Source: Pedobacter namyangjuensis (GTDB taxonomy: Bacteria; Bacteroidota; Bacteroidia; Sphingobacteriales; Sphingobacteriaceae). Taken from it: 64,000 bases of DNA. Positions 53,372 through 62,999 of the stretch are shown one piece after another. The notes below the pieces were generated by a model. That model was not told the DNA's origin, did no database searches, and saw nothing but the letters and a program-made list of their open reading frames with translations. The stretch lies in NCBI RefSeq assembly GCF_003313325.1, contig NZ_QMHQ01000001.1:1302001-1366000 (forward strand). The letters run 5' to 3'. The position numbers were made by a program, and so were the translations under genes. Each line of letters starts with the position of its first letter. Positions within the stretch are counted from its first letter, which is position 1.

Positions 53372-55222
53372 CTACGGACTGACGTCTAAATTAAACCTAC
53401 GTCGCATTTCGTCCAATTGCGGATTTTTATCAAGCAGGTAAGCATATTTATCTGGATTGGTATAAATCCGTTTTTTGTGGGTACTGGTTGTCCGTTTAGA
53501 TACAATGTCAACTTCGAAATTCCTTAACTCAGATCTAATAAAATTTAATAAGTCAATTTTCTCGGTCTGCAAAGTGCTTTCGAGCGCAAGGTTTTCAACC
53601 AAAACGGTAATCTCGTTGCCGTTTAGTATCGGTTCGTGAGAAGTAAGTAAGGTATATAGGTGAATTTTATCGTTGCTATTTGCTTTTTGCGAACAAACAG
53701 CCCAAACCTCCAATAATCTTTCTAAAGTAAAAGGTTCTTTTGCATCTCCCGTAATATATTTTGGCTCATCCTCTTCGTTGCCGCTAACAGCACTCTTTAA
53801 ATCTGTTAAAGATGGAATTAATGATGCAACGTTGTTTTGGCCAAGTGGTTGAATCTTGATAGAGCCAGTGGTAGGTACAGAACCTGGAATGCTTGTAACA
53901 GTTGGCGCTTGCGTAGGCAGTGGAATATTTAGCCTATCTGGTAATTCTTCAACTTTAGCTTTTTCGGTGATAGTGGGAGCTTTAACCTCTTTGTTCTGCT
54001 CCGCAGATTTTAAACTTTCAACTTCTGTATTTTCAGTTTTTGCAACTGCCGAACCAGTATTAATTAAAGTTTTTTTTTTATCCTGATCTACGTCAGTTGC
54101 TGTATTTTGTTGGCTTGCAAGATTAATAACCGAAGGCACATGGCACATTTTTATCAGTGCCAATTCAACTTGTAACCGTTGGTTTTTACTGTTTTTGTAA
54201 ACTAAATCGCATTGGTTAGCCAAATTTAACGCAGTTAAGATAAAACCTAAATCTGCCACCTTGCTCTGCAATAAGTACTTTTGCTTAATGTTTTCGCTCA
54301 CTTCCAGCAGTTGCACGGTTTGAGCGTCCTTAGCAACCAATAAATTTCTAAAGTGGCTAGCTAAGCCGTTAATGAAGTTGTTACCATCAAAACCATTATT
54401 TAAAATTTCGTTAAACAACAATAAGGTATTGCTAACATCTCCAGCCGTTAAATAATCGGTAAGTTTAAAGTAATAATCGTAATCTAAAATGTTTAAATTA
54501 TCAATTACAGCTTTATAGGTAACATTCCTATTGGTGTAACTAACAATCTGGTCGAACATAGATAAAGCATCACGCAAACCTCCATCAGCTTTTTGCGCAA
54601 TAATATGTAAGCCGTCATCTTCAACTGCAATATTTTCTCTAACTGCAATTTTGGTCAAATGGCTCGCTATATCTTCAACCTGTATTCTGTTGAAATCAAA
54701 AATCTGACAACGAGAAAGAATGGTTGGTAGAATCTTATGTTTTTCAGTAGTTGCTAAAATAAAAATAGCATAACTAGGCGGTTCCTCTAGCGTTTTTAAA
54801 AATGCATTAAATGCACTTTGCGACAACATGTGAACCTCATCTATGATATAGATTTTGTATTTACCAGCTTGTGGCGGGATCCTAACCTGCTCAATTAAAC
54901 TTCTAATATCGTCAACAGAATTATTCGATGCTGCATCTAATTCGTGGAAGTTAAAAGAGTGGCCAGTTTGGAAAGAAACGCAACTCTCGCAAGTTCCACA
55001 GGCTTCCTGTTCTGGTGTTAGGTTGGTACAGTTTATAGTTTTTGCCAAAATACGTGCACAGGTAGTTTTACCCACACCACGCGGTCCGCAAAATAAAAAA
55101 GCCTGCGCCAGCTGGTTATTTTTAATGGCATTTTGTAAAGTGCCCGTAATATGCTGTTGCCCAACTACGGTTTCAAACGTAGCCGGACGATATTTACGAG
55201 CCGAAACAATAAAATTTTCCAT
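53372..55222 (-). CDS. dnaX: DNA polymerase III subunit gamma/tau
   Basis: A 616-residue clamp-loader ATPase. AAA+ domain: FVFCGPRGVGKTTCARILAK-type P-loop (residues about 44-55, read as LFCGPRGVGKTTCA), a zinc finger with CTNLTPEQEACGTCESC (about 71-85), YIIDEVHMLSQSAFNAFLKTLEEPP (Walker B) and ILSRCQIFDFNR. The C-terminal third (after about 360) is low-complexity, then a tau-like domain (FTLERLLEVWAVCSQKANSND). The ATG at 55222 is chosen over an upstream GTG. Core replication gene. Confidence 0.95.
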   Translation of the reverse strand: MENFIVSARKYRPATFETVVGQQHITGTLQNAIKNNQLAQAFLFCGPRGVGKTTCARILAKTINCTNLTPEQEACGTCESCVSFQTGHSFNFHELDAASNNSVDDIRSLIEQVRIPPQAGKYKIYIIDEVHMLSQSAFNAFLKTLEEPPSYAIFILATTEKHKILPTILSRCQIFDFNRIQVEDIASHLTKIAVRENIAVEDDGLHIIAQKADGGLRDALSMFDQIVSYTNRNVTYKAVIDNLNILDYDYYFKLTDYLTAGDVSNTLLLFNEILNNGFDGNNFINGLASHFRNLLVAKDAQTVQLLEVSENIKQKYLLQSKVADLGFILTALNLANQCDLVYKNSKNQRLQVELALIKMCHVPSVINLASQQNTATDVDQDKKKTLINTGSAVAKTENTEVESLKSAEQNKEVKAPTITEKAKVEELPDRLNIPLPTQAPTVTSIPGSVPTTGSIKIQPLGQNNVASLIPSLTDLKSAVSGNEEDEPKYITGDAKEPFTLERLLEVWAVCSQKANSNDKIHLYTLLTSHEPILNGNEITVLVENLALESTLQTEKIDLLNFIRSELRNFEVDIVSKRTTSTHKKRIYTNPDKYAYLLDKNPQLDEMRRRFNLDVSP

Positions 55223-55492
55223 TGGCACGAAAATAGGAAAATTTGTTGAGCTTGGAATGTCGAAAAAAAGGAATGTTGAAAAATTGCCTCTTGGCTATAA
55301 AACTTGATTTGTGTTTTTTCGAAAATGTTAGGTTGGCGTTAATCGGCAACTGTAGTCCTGCTGTTCGCTTCAATCTTTTTTGTTGTCTGCCAGAGCTCAG
55401 CCTAAAAAACAAAAAAGGATTTTCACTTCCATCAGGTTTATTCAACAAAATTCTGTGCTTGTAGCAAAGTAAATAAACAACTTACAACCAAA

Positions 55493-56365
55493 TTATTTAA
55501 CAATCGACTTTAATTCCTTTCTGTATTGCAAGGCGCTTTTGCCTGTAAAATCTTTAAACTGTTTATTAAAATGGCTAAAATTTCTAAAGCCACTTTCGTA
55601 ACTAACGTTTGCAATACTAATTTGCTTCTCGGCTAAAAGCTTAGAAGCATGCACAATTCTGTATTCGTTTACAAAACGCGTAAAGGTTTTTTTGGTAATT
55701 TTTTTAAAGTAGCGGCAAAAAGACGGTACGGTCATGCTGGCCATTTCTGCAACATGCTGTAAGTTTATCTCTTCTAAAAAATGGTCCTTTATATAGTTAA
55801 AAACCATGTTTATCCTGTCGTTATCCTGTACCTGCATTTCCATAGAAAAACTTTGTGCATTAAGTAAACTATAGTCTGGAGCCTGTTCAAGTTCTTTTAG
55901 CACACTTAAAAGCGCCAACAATTTTTCGAAAGACCATAGGTTATTCATTTTTTCTAAGATAGGACCAACAAGTTTCATGGTGTCTTTGCCAAAGGCAATG
56001 CCGTATTTTGCTTTTTCAAAGAGGTTAGATATTCCTTGAGTTTCTTTAAGTGATAAAAAATCAGCACCCAAAAAATCAGGTTTCATTTGTATAACTACTT
56101 CGTTTTTATTCCCTGTACTACCATCAGTAAAACCGCAATGAGGTAAATTACTGCCAATTAAAATTAAATCGCCATTGGTGTAATAAGAAATGTGGCTACC
56201 TATCTGCCTTTTGCCACTGCCACCATTTACAAAAACTAACTCAATTTCTGGGTGGTAGTGCCATAAATGTGCTTTGTTGTTGCTGTTCTCTTGATATTTT
56301 GAATAGTAAAATGAACTTCCAAAAGAAGGCTCAACAATTTCAAAGCTGGGTTTAACGTTTTTCAT
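55493..56365 (-). CDS. AraC-family regulator with cupin sensor
   Basis: A 290-residue protein. The N-terminal cupin has HLWHYHPEIELVFVNGGSGKRQIGSHISYYTNGDLILIGSNLPHCG (HxH and E motif). The C-terminal double HTH has INLQHVAEMASMTVPSFCRYFKKITKKTFTRFVNEYR and QISIANVSYESGFRNFSHFNKQFKDFTGKSALQYRK. It probably responds to a sugar or similar ligand. Stand-alone gene. Confidence 0.92.
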   Translation of the reverse strand: MKNVKPSFEIVEPSFGSSFYYSKYQENSNNKAHLWHYHPEIELVFVNGGSGKRQIGSHISYYTNGDLILIGSNLPHCGFTDGSTGNKNEVVIQMKPDFLGADFLSLKETQGISNLFEKAKYGIAFGKDTMKLVGPILEKMNNLWSFEKLLALLSVLKELEQAPDYSLLNAQSFSMEMQVQDNDRINMVFNYIKDHFLEEINLQHVAEMASMTVPSFCRYFKKITKKTFTRFVNEYRIVHASKLLAEKQISIANVSYESGFRNFSHFNKQFKDFTGKSALQYRKELKSIVK

Positions 56366-56540
56366 ATTTCCTTAACAACAAATTAGCTATATTTTATGCT
56401 TAATTAAATATACATGTCTTTAAATTTAAATATACAGGTAATATTGCATAGAAATTAGAAAATATACAATAAAAATCCCTTGGTGGTGATAAGTACTTTT
56501 GTGGTGTAAAACAATTTTAATCCTTTCATAAAAATTGGCC

Positions 56541-57134
56541 ATGAAAAATCTTTTTAAAATCACCCTAATTGCTTCATTATTATTAACTAGTGTTTTTGCA
56601 CAAGCTGCAGAAGTTAACTTTCTACTTAAAGTTAAAGCGGGCAGAGAAAAATCTGTTGTATTTGTTAATGAGAAAACGCAAAGATTAAGTTTAACGGTTT
56701 CTGGTGCTAATGAAGGTATTTTGTATCAAAATAGCATGGATGTTTATGCCGGAGCATCAACAACATACGATTTAACTGCTTTTCCTAACGGCGAATATTC
56801 TTTTAAATTGGAAACTGCTACAGATTTGACTACTTACAATGTGGTTATTGCAAATGGCAAAGTACAGTTGGGTGAGCCAGTTATAAAAACATTTTTTAAG
56901 CCGACCTTGCTTAGCAAAGATGGCTTGGTTACATTAAGTTTAGATGATAAAAACTATGGTGATTTAGCTTTAGAAATTTATAACAGCAATAACGAAAAGC
57001 TTTATGAAGATGTTTTTGAAGGAAAAGCTAAGCTGAAAAAGACTTTTAGCATCGATAAAGCAAATGGTAGGGAATTAACTTTTATCGTTAAGTCTGCTGA
57101 TCAACATTTTACGCAAAAGGTTTCAATATATTAG
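56541..57134 (+). CDS. hypothetical secreted protein
   Basis: A 197-residue protein with signal peptide (KNLFKITLIASLLLTSVFAQA, cleaved near AEVN). The mature part is beta-rich (YDLTAFPNGEYSFKLETATDLTTYNVVIANGKV) and ends HFTQKVSIY, resembling Bacteroidota secreted immunoglobulin-like proteins of the DUF3244 type. ATG at 56541 preferred over TTG at 56535. A terminator follows. Confidence 0.78.
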   Translation: MKNLFKITLIASLLLTSVFAQAAEVNFLLKVKAGREKSVVFVNEKTQRLSLTVSGANEGILYQNSMDVYAGASTTYDLTAFPNGEYSFKLETATDLTTYNVVIANGKVQLGEPVIKTFFKPTLLSKDGLVTLSLDDKNYGDLALEIYNSNNEKLYEDVFEGKAKLKKTFSIDKANGRELTFIVKSADQHFTQKVSIY

Positions 57135-57153
57135 TTTTAAGCCAATTTTGGTT

Positions 57154-57183
57154 AAGCCTATCTGTTCCGGATAGGCTTTTTTT
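57154..57183 (+). terminator. rho-independent terminator
   Basis: AAGCCTATC and GATAGGCTT form a 9-bp stem around TGTTCCG, followed by a T run. Follows the secreted-protein gene by 20 bp. Confidence 0.85.
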
Positions 57184-57731
57184 ATACCTGATTTTTTTTG
57201 GCTACCTACTTTTTATACTACCTACTTTTAGGTATTTTTCTTATTGGTTAAAATATTGTTGGGTAGATTAATTAATTTAGTTGCAATATGTTGCTGTTTG
57301 TAGATAAAATTAAAGAATTTTTACAACTGATGGCCGGTTTTATGGTATATCTGTATAGATTGTGTAAATAAGAATTTGTTTTAATAATAGGTGTGTTAAG
57401 ATTAGCTCGTGTTCCCAAAGCATGGGCTTTTTTTTTGGTTTCCCAGTAATCGAGATTTAGGAGAACTTACCGATGGTTTGTGCTTGCTGTAAATTAAACC
57501 CGACATACGCGGAAATCCTTTTACCATTCCCCTTTAGGGGATTTAAGGGTAAAAGATTGCAGCATTGGCGGGGCTGGTATTGCCGATTAAAATTGCCACA
57601 TGTTTTCAAATCACTTGTTTATTAATCAATAACTTATGCAGTTTTTTCTTTCCGACTAATCAACTTTCCGACTTACGGACTACGATTTTATCTTTTTCTT
57701 ATTAACCCTTTGATTTTAAGAATAATCTCGC
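57184..57731. other. intergenic region with dispersed repeat and rpsF promoter
   Basis: No ORF supported. Holds the second copy of the CCCGACATACGCGG element (57500-57575), a palindrome CCCCTTTAGGGG near 57528, and the promoter of the ribosomal operon (57710-57739). The left part is AT-rich without a recognisable signal. Confidence 0.5.
57500..57575. repeat. dispersed element, copy 2
   Basis: CCCGACATACGCGGAAAT at the left and TTGCAGCATTGGCGGG at the right match copy 1 (48863-48971); the middle (CCCCTTTAGGGGATTTAAGGG) is a palindrome absent from copy 1. Confidence 0.6.
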
Positions 57732-57739
57732 TACATTTG
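57710..57739 (+). promoter_or_regulatory. Bacteroidota-type promoter of rpsF
   Basis: TTG at 57710-57712, 19 bp spacer, TACATTTG at 57732-57739. A good match to the TTG/TAnnTTTG consensus, 49 bp before the rpsF ATG. Confidence 0.75.
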
Positions 57740-57788
57740 CAACCCGTTTTAAACGGATTAATAAATTTAAAAACATTAAATAACAAAG

Positions 57789-58151
57789 ATGAATCAGTAC
57801 GAAACTGTTATCGTTCTTACCCCGTTGTTATCAGAAGATGTTGCGAAAGAGGCTATTGCTAAATTCACAAGCATTATTACTGATAGCGGAGCCGAAATTA
57901 TCGCTGAAGATAATTGGGGTTTGAGAAAATTAGCGTATCCGATTGAAAAGAAAGCAAACGGATTTTTCTACCTTACAGAATACAAAGCTGAAGGAGAATT
58001 AATTAACAAGTTAGAACTAGCATTAAAACGCGACGAGCGTGTGTTACGTTTCTTAACTGTAAGATTAGATCGCCACGCGATTGCTTACAGCGAGAAAAAA
58101 CGCAGCGGAGCTTTTAATAAAAAACCTAAGAAAGAGGAGGCTGGAGCATAA
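57789..58151 (+). CDS. rpsF: 30S ribosomal protein S6
   Basis: A 120-residue protein: [54 protein letters not shown] and [23 protein letters not shown] are the S6 core. Lys/Glu-rich tail. First gene of the S6-S18-L9 operon; its stop overlaps the S18 start by one base (TAATG). Confidence 0.97.
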   Translation: MNQYETVIVLTPLLSEDVAKEAIAKFTSIITDSGAEIIAEDNWGLRKLAYPIEKKANGFFYLTEYKAEGELINKLELALKRDERVLRFLTVRLDRHAIAYSEKKRSGAFNKKPKKEEAGA

Positions 58152-58414
58152 TGGCAAGAGATCAAATACAATATGTTACTGCTCCAAAAGTGGACGATAA
58201 CAGAAAAAAATACTGCCGTTTTAGAAAAAATGGTATCAAGTATATCGATTATAAAGACGCGAACTTCTTGTTAAAATTCATCAATGATCAAGGTAAAATT
58301 TTACCTCGCCGTTTAACTGGTACTTCATTGAAATTTCAACGTAAAGTTGCTCAAGCAGTAAAACGTGCTCGTCATATCGGTTTATTACCTTTCGTTACTG
58401 ACCAATTAAAATAA
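58151..58414 (+). CDS. rpsR: 30S ribosomal protein S18
   Basis: An 87-residue protein: [63 protein letters not shown] is the S18 pattern. Translationally coupled to rpsF. It binds S6 in the platform of the small subunit. Confidence 0.97.
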   Translation: MARDQIQYVTAPKVDDNRKKYCRFRKNGIKYIDYKDANFLLKFINDQGKILPRRLTGTSLKFQRKVAQAVKRARHIGLLPFVTDQLK

Positions 58415-58423
58415 GCGCAGAGA

Positions 58424-58867
58424 ATGGAAATTATTTTAAAACAAGACATCAAATCACTAGGTGAGAAAGATGATATCGTTACGGTAAAGCCAGGTTACGG
58501 TCGTAATTACTTAATCCCTCAAGGATTTGGTATTTTGGCTACTACTTCTGCTAAAAAAGTATTGGCAGAAAACTTAAAGCAAGCTGCTTTTAAACAAGAT
58601 AAAATTAAGAAAGATGCAGAAGGTATTGCTGAGCGTTTAACTGATGTGAAATTAAGCATTGGTGCTAAAGCTGGCGAAACTGGAAAAATCTTTGGAGCTG
58701 TAAATACAATTATGATTGCTGATGCTTTAAAAGCTAAAGGCTTTGAAGTTGATCGTCGTCGTATTACTTTCGAAACTGAACCTAAAATGGTTGGCGAATA
58801 TGTAGCTAACTTAAACTTGCACAAAGAAGTGAAAGTTAAAGTTCCTTTCGAAGTTGTAGCTGAGTAA
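58424..58867 (+). CDS. rplI: 50S ribosomal protein L9
   Basis: A 147-residue protein: EIILKQDIKSLGEKDDIVTVKPGYGRNYLIPQG is the N-terminal L9 domain, a long helix follows (AFKQDKIKKDAEGIAERL), and GKIFGAVNTIMIADALKAKGFEVDRRRI is the C-terminal domain. Starts 9 bp after rpsR. Last gene of the operon. Confidence 0.97.
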   Translation: MEIILKQDIKSLGEKDDIVTVKPGYGRNYLIPQGFGILATTSAKKVLAENLKQAAFKQDKIKKDAEGIAERLTDVKLSIGAKAGETGKIFGAVNTIMIADALKAKGFEVDRRRITFETEPKMVGEYVANLNLHKEVKVKVPFEVVAE

Positions 58868-58886
58868 TCAGTTCTTTTAAAAAATA

Positions 58887-58919
58887 AAAGCCCTTTATGT
58901 TTTCATAAAGGGCTTTTTT
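58887..58919 (+). terminator. rho-independent terminator of rpsF-rpsR-rplI
   Basis: AAAGCCCTTTATG and CATAAAGGGCTTT form a 13-bp stem around TTTT, followed by a T run. 20 bp after the rplI stop. Confidence 0.93.
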
Positions 58920-59122
58920 ATTGGTATATAATCTCCAATTCCTGCCTGTCCAACTCATTAACCTAAATCAGTTTTTTTTAATTTGAAGCGCTAGGCAAAT
59001 GCTACTATTATCGTTCGTCCAGCTTTCCGCTATATCCCCGATAAATCGGGGGATGCCGCTACAATCTGGGCTATTAATCAAAGGCCTGCAAATATTAGCT
59101 TCAAAATGCCAACTTAAAATTG

Positions 59123-59824
59123 CTAACTTCCCGCCGGTGTAGTCGGTCTAATCTCAACCTTACTTGGTAAGGTTCTGGCTGGCATTCTAAGCATATCAAC
59201 AACAAGCTGACCTAAATCCTCTGGCTGTATTTTCCAGCTATCTTTGTCCTGATCTGGTTCGTGATGGTTAAAATAAGTAGATACAGAACCGGGCATGATG
59301 GTACTTACTTTAATGCCATGTTTTCTTAAATCCAACATCACTGCCTGGGTAAAACCAGTTAAGCCAAACTTACTGGCATTATAGGCAGATCCACCCTCGA
59401 AAAAGTTGGTTCCTGCTAAACTAGAGATGGTAAAAATATATCCTTTAGATTGTTTTATGGCATTAAGAGAAGCTTTGATACTGTAAAAAACACCTGTTAA
59501 ATTTGTATCTATGGTTTCGTGCCAAGCATCTAATGTTAGCTCTTCGATACTAGCAAAGCTACCTATGCCGGCATTAGCGATAAGAACATCTATGCGTCCC
59601 CATTTTTCGAGCACTAAGTTAATGGCTTCCTCCTGCGACTGATAGTTTTTTACATCAGCTTCAATTGCTAAAACATCGCCGAAGGCAACTAATTTAGATG
59701 CCGCCTCATTTGCGCTAGCTATATTTCTACTGGTAATGGCTACACTGTAACCTTCTTTTAATAACGATGCTGCAACGGCATATCCAATACCCTTGCTTCC
59801 ACCTGTGATAACGGCAACTTTCAT
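59123..59824 (-). CDS. short-chain dehydrogenase/reductase
   Basis: A 233-residue SDR: ITGGSKGIGYAVAASL (cofactor loop), IANAGIG, IFTISSLAGTN (catalytic Ser) and YNASKFGLTGFTQAVMLDLRKHGI (Tyr/Lys), then IMPGSVSTYF. It resembles FabG/YciK-like reductases. Substrate unknown. Stand-alone. Confidence 0.92.
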   Translation of the reverse strand: MKVAVITGGSKGIGYAVAASLLKEGYSVAITSRNIASANEAASKLVAFGDVLAIEADVKNYQSQEEAINLVLEKWGRIDVLIANAGIGSFASIEELTLDAWHETIDTNLTGVFYSIKASLNAIKQSKGYIFTISSLAGTNFFEGGSAYNASKFGLTGFTQAVMLDLRKHGIKVSTIMPGSVSTYFNHHEPDQDKDSWKIQPEDLGQLVVDMLRMPARTLPSKVEIRPTTPAGS

Positions 59825-59880
59825 ATGTATTATTGTTTACATAAAAACGTAGATAGTTAAAAAAAGTTCTCTAAAATTTG

Positions 59881-60699
59881 CTATCTCCTTTTTAGGTTGC
59901 CTTTTTTGTCATATTGGCTAGATAAGTCTTTTATTACAATATTTTTAAAATCTACCGGCTGGCCTTCACTTTGCAAAGCGATAAAACCACTCTTTAGCAT
60001 TTTGCCGTCAATTTTCATTTTTGGGTCGTAACGGTTGGCAACATCTCCACCGATTTGTGGTTTGCTATATTTTAGCACCGTATCACCGTTAATGATATGC
60101 GTGATCAAAGAATCGCCCAAAACGATTAATTCTGCCGTAACCCATTGATCACCATTGTAAGTTTTAGAGTTAGAATTTATACAATGATCTGCCGCAATTT
60201 TACCTTGATAAACCACATTAGTGCCCGGCGAACACATATTTCCAGTAGGCCTGCTTTTTCCGTTGCCTAAGCCACCTAAAAACTGCATTTCTATAGATAA
60301 TGGCCAGTCTTGCTCAACAGGCATGGTTTTAGGATCCTGCGAATGGAACATTACGCCACTGTTGCGTAAGGTATAACTAGGTGCTCCTTTATGTAAATCT
60401 CCAACAAAACGGTAATCTAATTTTAAATGATAGTACGAGTAAGGCGTTTTGTAATAGAGATGTCCAAATTGATCGTTAAAATCTCCATATTGGTCGTATC
60501 TTACCTTTATAATGCTATCCTCAACCCTAAAAGTATTGCCAAAGTTTACATTGTACGCATGGCGATGAATTTTAACATTCCAGTTTTTTATATCCTTACC
60601 ATTAAAAAGCGGTTTCCATTCTGGCGCTTTGGTTTTAGGAATTGATGCGCCTAAAATGATAATTGTTGCTGTGGCAAATAAGTAGGGGATGAATCTCAT
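59881..60699 (-). CDS. DUF1080 (3-keto-disaccharide hydrolase) domain protein
   Basis: A 272-residue secreted protein. Signal MRFIPYLFATATIIILG, then the DUF1080 concanavalin-like domain: WKPLFNGKDIKNWNVKIHRHAYNVNFGNTFRVEDSIIKVRYD, FGHLYYKTPYSYYHLKLDYRF, GAPSYTLRNSGVMFHSQDP, WPLSIEMQFLGG and GFIALQSEGQPVDFKNIVIKDL. Members cleave 3-keto-glucosides. The ATG at 60699 is preferred to 60762, which would add 21 residues before the signal. Confidence 0.9.
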   Translation of the reverse strand: MRFIPYLFATATIIILGASIPKTKAPEWKPLFNGKDIKNWNVKIHRHAYNVNFGNTFRVEDSIIKVRYDQYGDFNDQFGHLYYKTPYSYYHLKLDYRFVGDLHKGAPSYTLRNSGVMFHSQDPKTMPVEQDWPLSIEMQFLGGLGNGKSRPTGNMCSPGTNVVYQGKIAADHCINSNSKTYNGDQWVTAELIVLGDSLITHIINGDTVLKYSKPQIGGDVANRYDPKMKIDGKMLKSGFIALQSEGQPVDFKNIVIKDLSSQYDKKGNLKRR

Positions 60700-60770
60700 A
60701 TAATGCTTTGATTTGAATAATGCAAAATAGAAATTTAAAGCCAATTGGGCAACTAACAGCACTCAATTAG

Positions 60771-61247
60771 CTATTGCTTCGGCGCATATGTTACCATGTC
60801 AATTCCAATTCCGTTTGGATCTACAATAGCAAAATGTCTGTCGCCCCAAGGCTCGTCTCTTAAATCTATAGCAATCGGTATTTTTAGCTTTTTAATTTTT
60901 CCATACCAGGCATCAACATCATCAACTTCGATCGTTAAATAGGCACCTTTGTTAGCAAATGCCTCGTGGAATAGTGCTTGTTGACTAGGATGGTTGGGCA
61001 ATAAAAAACTGATTTCTGCTTTTTCTCCTGGCGTATGCATTAGCAGATAAAATTCATTTTCGAAGCTAACACCGAAGTTTAGTACGTTTACATAAAATTC
61101 TTTTGTTTCTTTAATTTTAGCGGTAACAAAGCCTGCGTTTAATTTCATTTCCATTTTAGGTTGATTTGTGTTTACAGCTGATTTGTTTTGCGCATTTAAA
61201 TTTACATTGATAAATACAGCTACAAACAAGATTAATAAAAATTTCAT
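60771..61247 (-). CDS. secreted VOC-family protein
   Basis: A 158-residue protein with signal MKFLLILFVAVFINVNLNA. A VOC fold follows (LNAGFVTAKIKETKEFYVNVLNFGVSFENEFYLLMHTP, AYLTIEVDDVDAWYGKIKKLKIP, WGDRHFAIVDPNGIGIDMVTY with the terminal Asp/Glu-like metal site). Export of a VOC protein is unusual but seen in Bacteroidota. It lies 71 bp upstream of the DUF1080 gene on the same strand. Confidence 0.87.
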   Translation of the reverse strand: MKFLLILFVAVFINVNLNAQNKSAVNTNQPKMEMKLNAGFVTAKIKETKEFYVNVLNFGVSFENEFYLLMHTPGEKAEISFLLPNHPSQQALFHEAFANKGAYLTIEVDDVDAWYGKIKKLKIPIAIDLRDEPWGDRHFAIVDPNGIGIDMVTYAPKQ

Positions 61248-61312
61248 ATAGATTAATTAACAACACAAAATTTCAAAATTGTTGGCTTTCTGTATTGTAA
61301 AAATCGGACAAG

Positions 61313-62167
61313 CTATCTGCCAAAAGCCTTTGCTGGCGTAACGCCATAAAAATTCTTAAAATCTTTTATAAAATGCGCTTGATCGTAATAGCCATTTTCG
61401 AAAAATAGTTTGTTTTTTTTTAAGCTTTGGCTAGATGGTTTTGCCTTCAGAATGTTTTGAAAGCGCACTACTTTACTAAACGTTTTTGGCGTATCGCCGA
61501 TGTAAAATTCAAAAAGTCGGCGTAATTGCCTTGCACTAATTCCCGTGTCTATATCTTTTTCTATGTTTAAAACACCGAAGTTTTTCAAGATGATATCAAT
61601 TGCATTGTAAAGTCTGGCATCAATATTTAGAGGTTTGTTATTTACTTGTAAAGTGAAAAAATCATCTAACAATAACTTAATTTCTTGAATATTTTGGCTC
61701 TTGTTAAAACGCATCTCAATAAATTCCGCCACTGCGGGAATAATATTTATTAACGGCTCTGACTTGTTGCTTAGTTCGGTAGCGCTAATTTGAAATAGCT
61801 GCGGAAACATAGTGGGCAAAAAGCGGATGCCGATATAGTGAAAGTTATTTTCCAGATCGAACGAAGTGTATCGTTTGCAAAAACCCACCACAAAACTTTC
61901 CTGTGGATTGTCTAACTCAAAAAAAATGTCAATGCAGCCATCTGCAACTACTTTATAACTAAATGGCACTACCAGCTGATGTTTTGTTTTGAGCTCCCAA
62001 TAGCAGTAAATGTAAGGTTGAAGATTTAAAGATGGTAAAAACTCGTGGTAAAGTACTTCCGCACCTGTTTGCCTAACTGTAGGTTGCATCGGCGTAAATA
62101 GTGCTCTTATTGATGTTTTAAGTTCCAAGTTTTTTCGGTTGTTACAACTAAGATATAAAATCCACAT
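61313..62167 (-). CDS. AraC-family regulator
   Basis: A 284-residue protein (or 258 if the internal ATG at 62089 is used). The N-terminal DUF6597-like domain has YHEFLPSLNLQPYIYCYWELKTKH and VVADGCIDIFFELDNPQESFVVGFC. The C-terminal HTH has IDTGISARQLRRLFEFYIGDTPKTFSKVVRFQNIL and FFENGYYDQAHFIKDFKNFYGVTPAKAF. The inducer is unknown. The extra N-terminus of the longer form (MWILYLSCNNRKN) is atypical, so 62089 may be the true start. Confidence 0.88.
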   Translation of the reverse strand: MWILYLSCNNRKNLELKTSIRALFTPMQPTVRQTGAEVLYHEFLPSLNLQPYIYCYWELKTKHQLVVPFSYKVVADGCIDIFFELDNPQESFVVGFCKRYTSFDLENNFHYIGIRFLPTMFPQLFQISATELSNKSEPLINIIPAVAEFIEMRFNKSQNIQEIKLLLDDFFTLQVNNKPLNIDARLYNAIDIILKNFGVLNIEKDIDTGISARQLRRLFEFYIGDTPKTFSKVVRFQNILKAKPSSQSLKKNKLFFENGYYDQAHFIKDFKNFYGVTPAKAFGR

Positions 62168-62204
62168 TTAAAAATAATTAGGCTTTTTCTTTACCTTTGC
62201 AGCA

Positions 62205-62924
62205 ATGGCCAAAAGAAAATCTCCATCCCCAAAAAAACAACCCCTTTTTAAAAAGATTGCTATCATCACCGGAAAGGTAATTTTATGGTTCGTTTTGGTT
62301 ACAGTGCTGTGGGTTTTAGCTTATCGGTTTATCAATCCGCCAATAACTTGGCTAATGGTGCAACGCAATTCAGAACGTAAGGCCGAAGGTAAGGAAGGTA
62401 AAATTGAGAAAAAGTGGGTTAAGTTTGAGGATATTTCTGATAATATGAAACGTGCTGCGGTATCTGCAGAAGACCAACTTTTTTTAAAGCACATGGGCTT
62501 TGATATTAAGGCAATTGAAAAAGCTTATGCCAGCAACGCAAAAGGAAAGAAGATAAAGGGAGGTAGTACCATTTCTCAACAAACGGCAAAAAATGTATTT
62601 CTTTGGCCAGGTAGATCGTATATAAGAAAAGGTTTTGAAGCTTATTTTACACTTTTAATAGAAGTGCTTTGGAGCAAGGAACGTATTTTAGAAGTATACT
62701 TAAACGTAATTGAAATGGGCGATGGCATTTATGGTGCCGAGGCAGCAGCTCAAGCTTATTACGGTAAATCGTGTACCAATCTTAAAAGGGGAGAGGCGGC
62801 CTTAATTGCTGCTTGTTTCCCCAATCCAAGGCGCTGGACACCGAAGAAGCCTACCGGATACATTAGGCACAAGCAATACCTAATTATGCGTAATATGCGC
62901 AGGCTTGGACCACTTGATTTTTAG
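62205..62924 (+). CDS. mtgA: monofunctional peptidoglycan transglycosylase
   Basis: A 239-residue inner-membrane protein: basic N-terminus, one membrane segment (about 18-40), then the GT51 domain. MKRAAVSAEDQLFLKHMGFDIKAIEKAY holds the catalytic Glu, followed by GGSTISQQTAKNVFLWPGRSYIRKGFEAYFTLLIEVLWSKERILEVYLNVIEMGDGIYGAEAAAQAYYGKS. It polymerises lipid II into glycan strands. A TACCTTTG box lies at 62192-62199, only 5 bp before the ATG, so the message may be almost leaderless. Confidence 0.96.
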   Translation: MAKRKSPSPKKQPLFKKIAIITGKVILWFVLVTVLWVLAYRFINPPITWLMVQRNSERKAEGKEGKIEKKWVKFEDISDNMKRAAVSAEDQLFLKHMGFDIKAIEKAYASNAKGKKIKGGSTISQQTAKNVFLWPGRSYIRKGFEAYFTLLIEVLWSKERILEVYLNVIEMGDGIYGAEAAAQAYYGKSCTNLKRGEAALIAACFPNPRRWTPKKPTGYIRHKQYLIMRNMRRLGPLDF

Positions 62925-62999
62925 CATTCGTCTTTCGTCTCTCGTTTTTGGCGTGCAGTTTTTAAAACGACCAACGACCAACGACCAACCAACAGCAAT

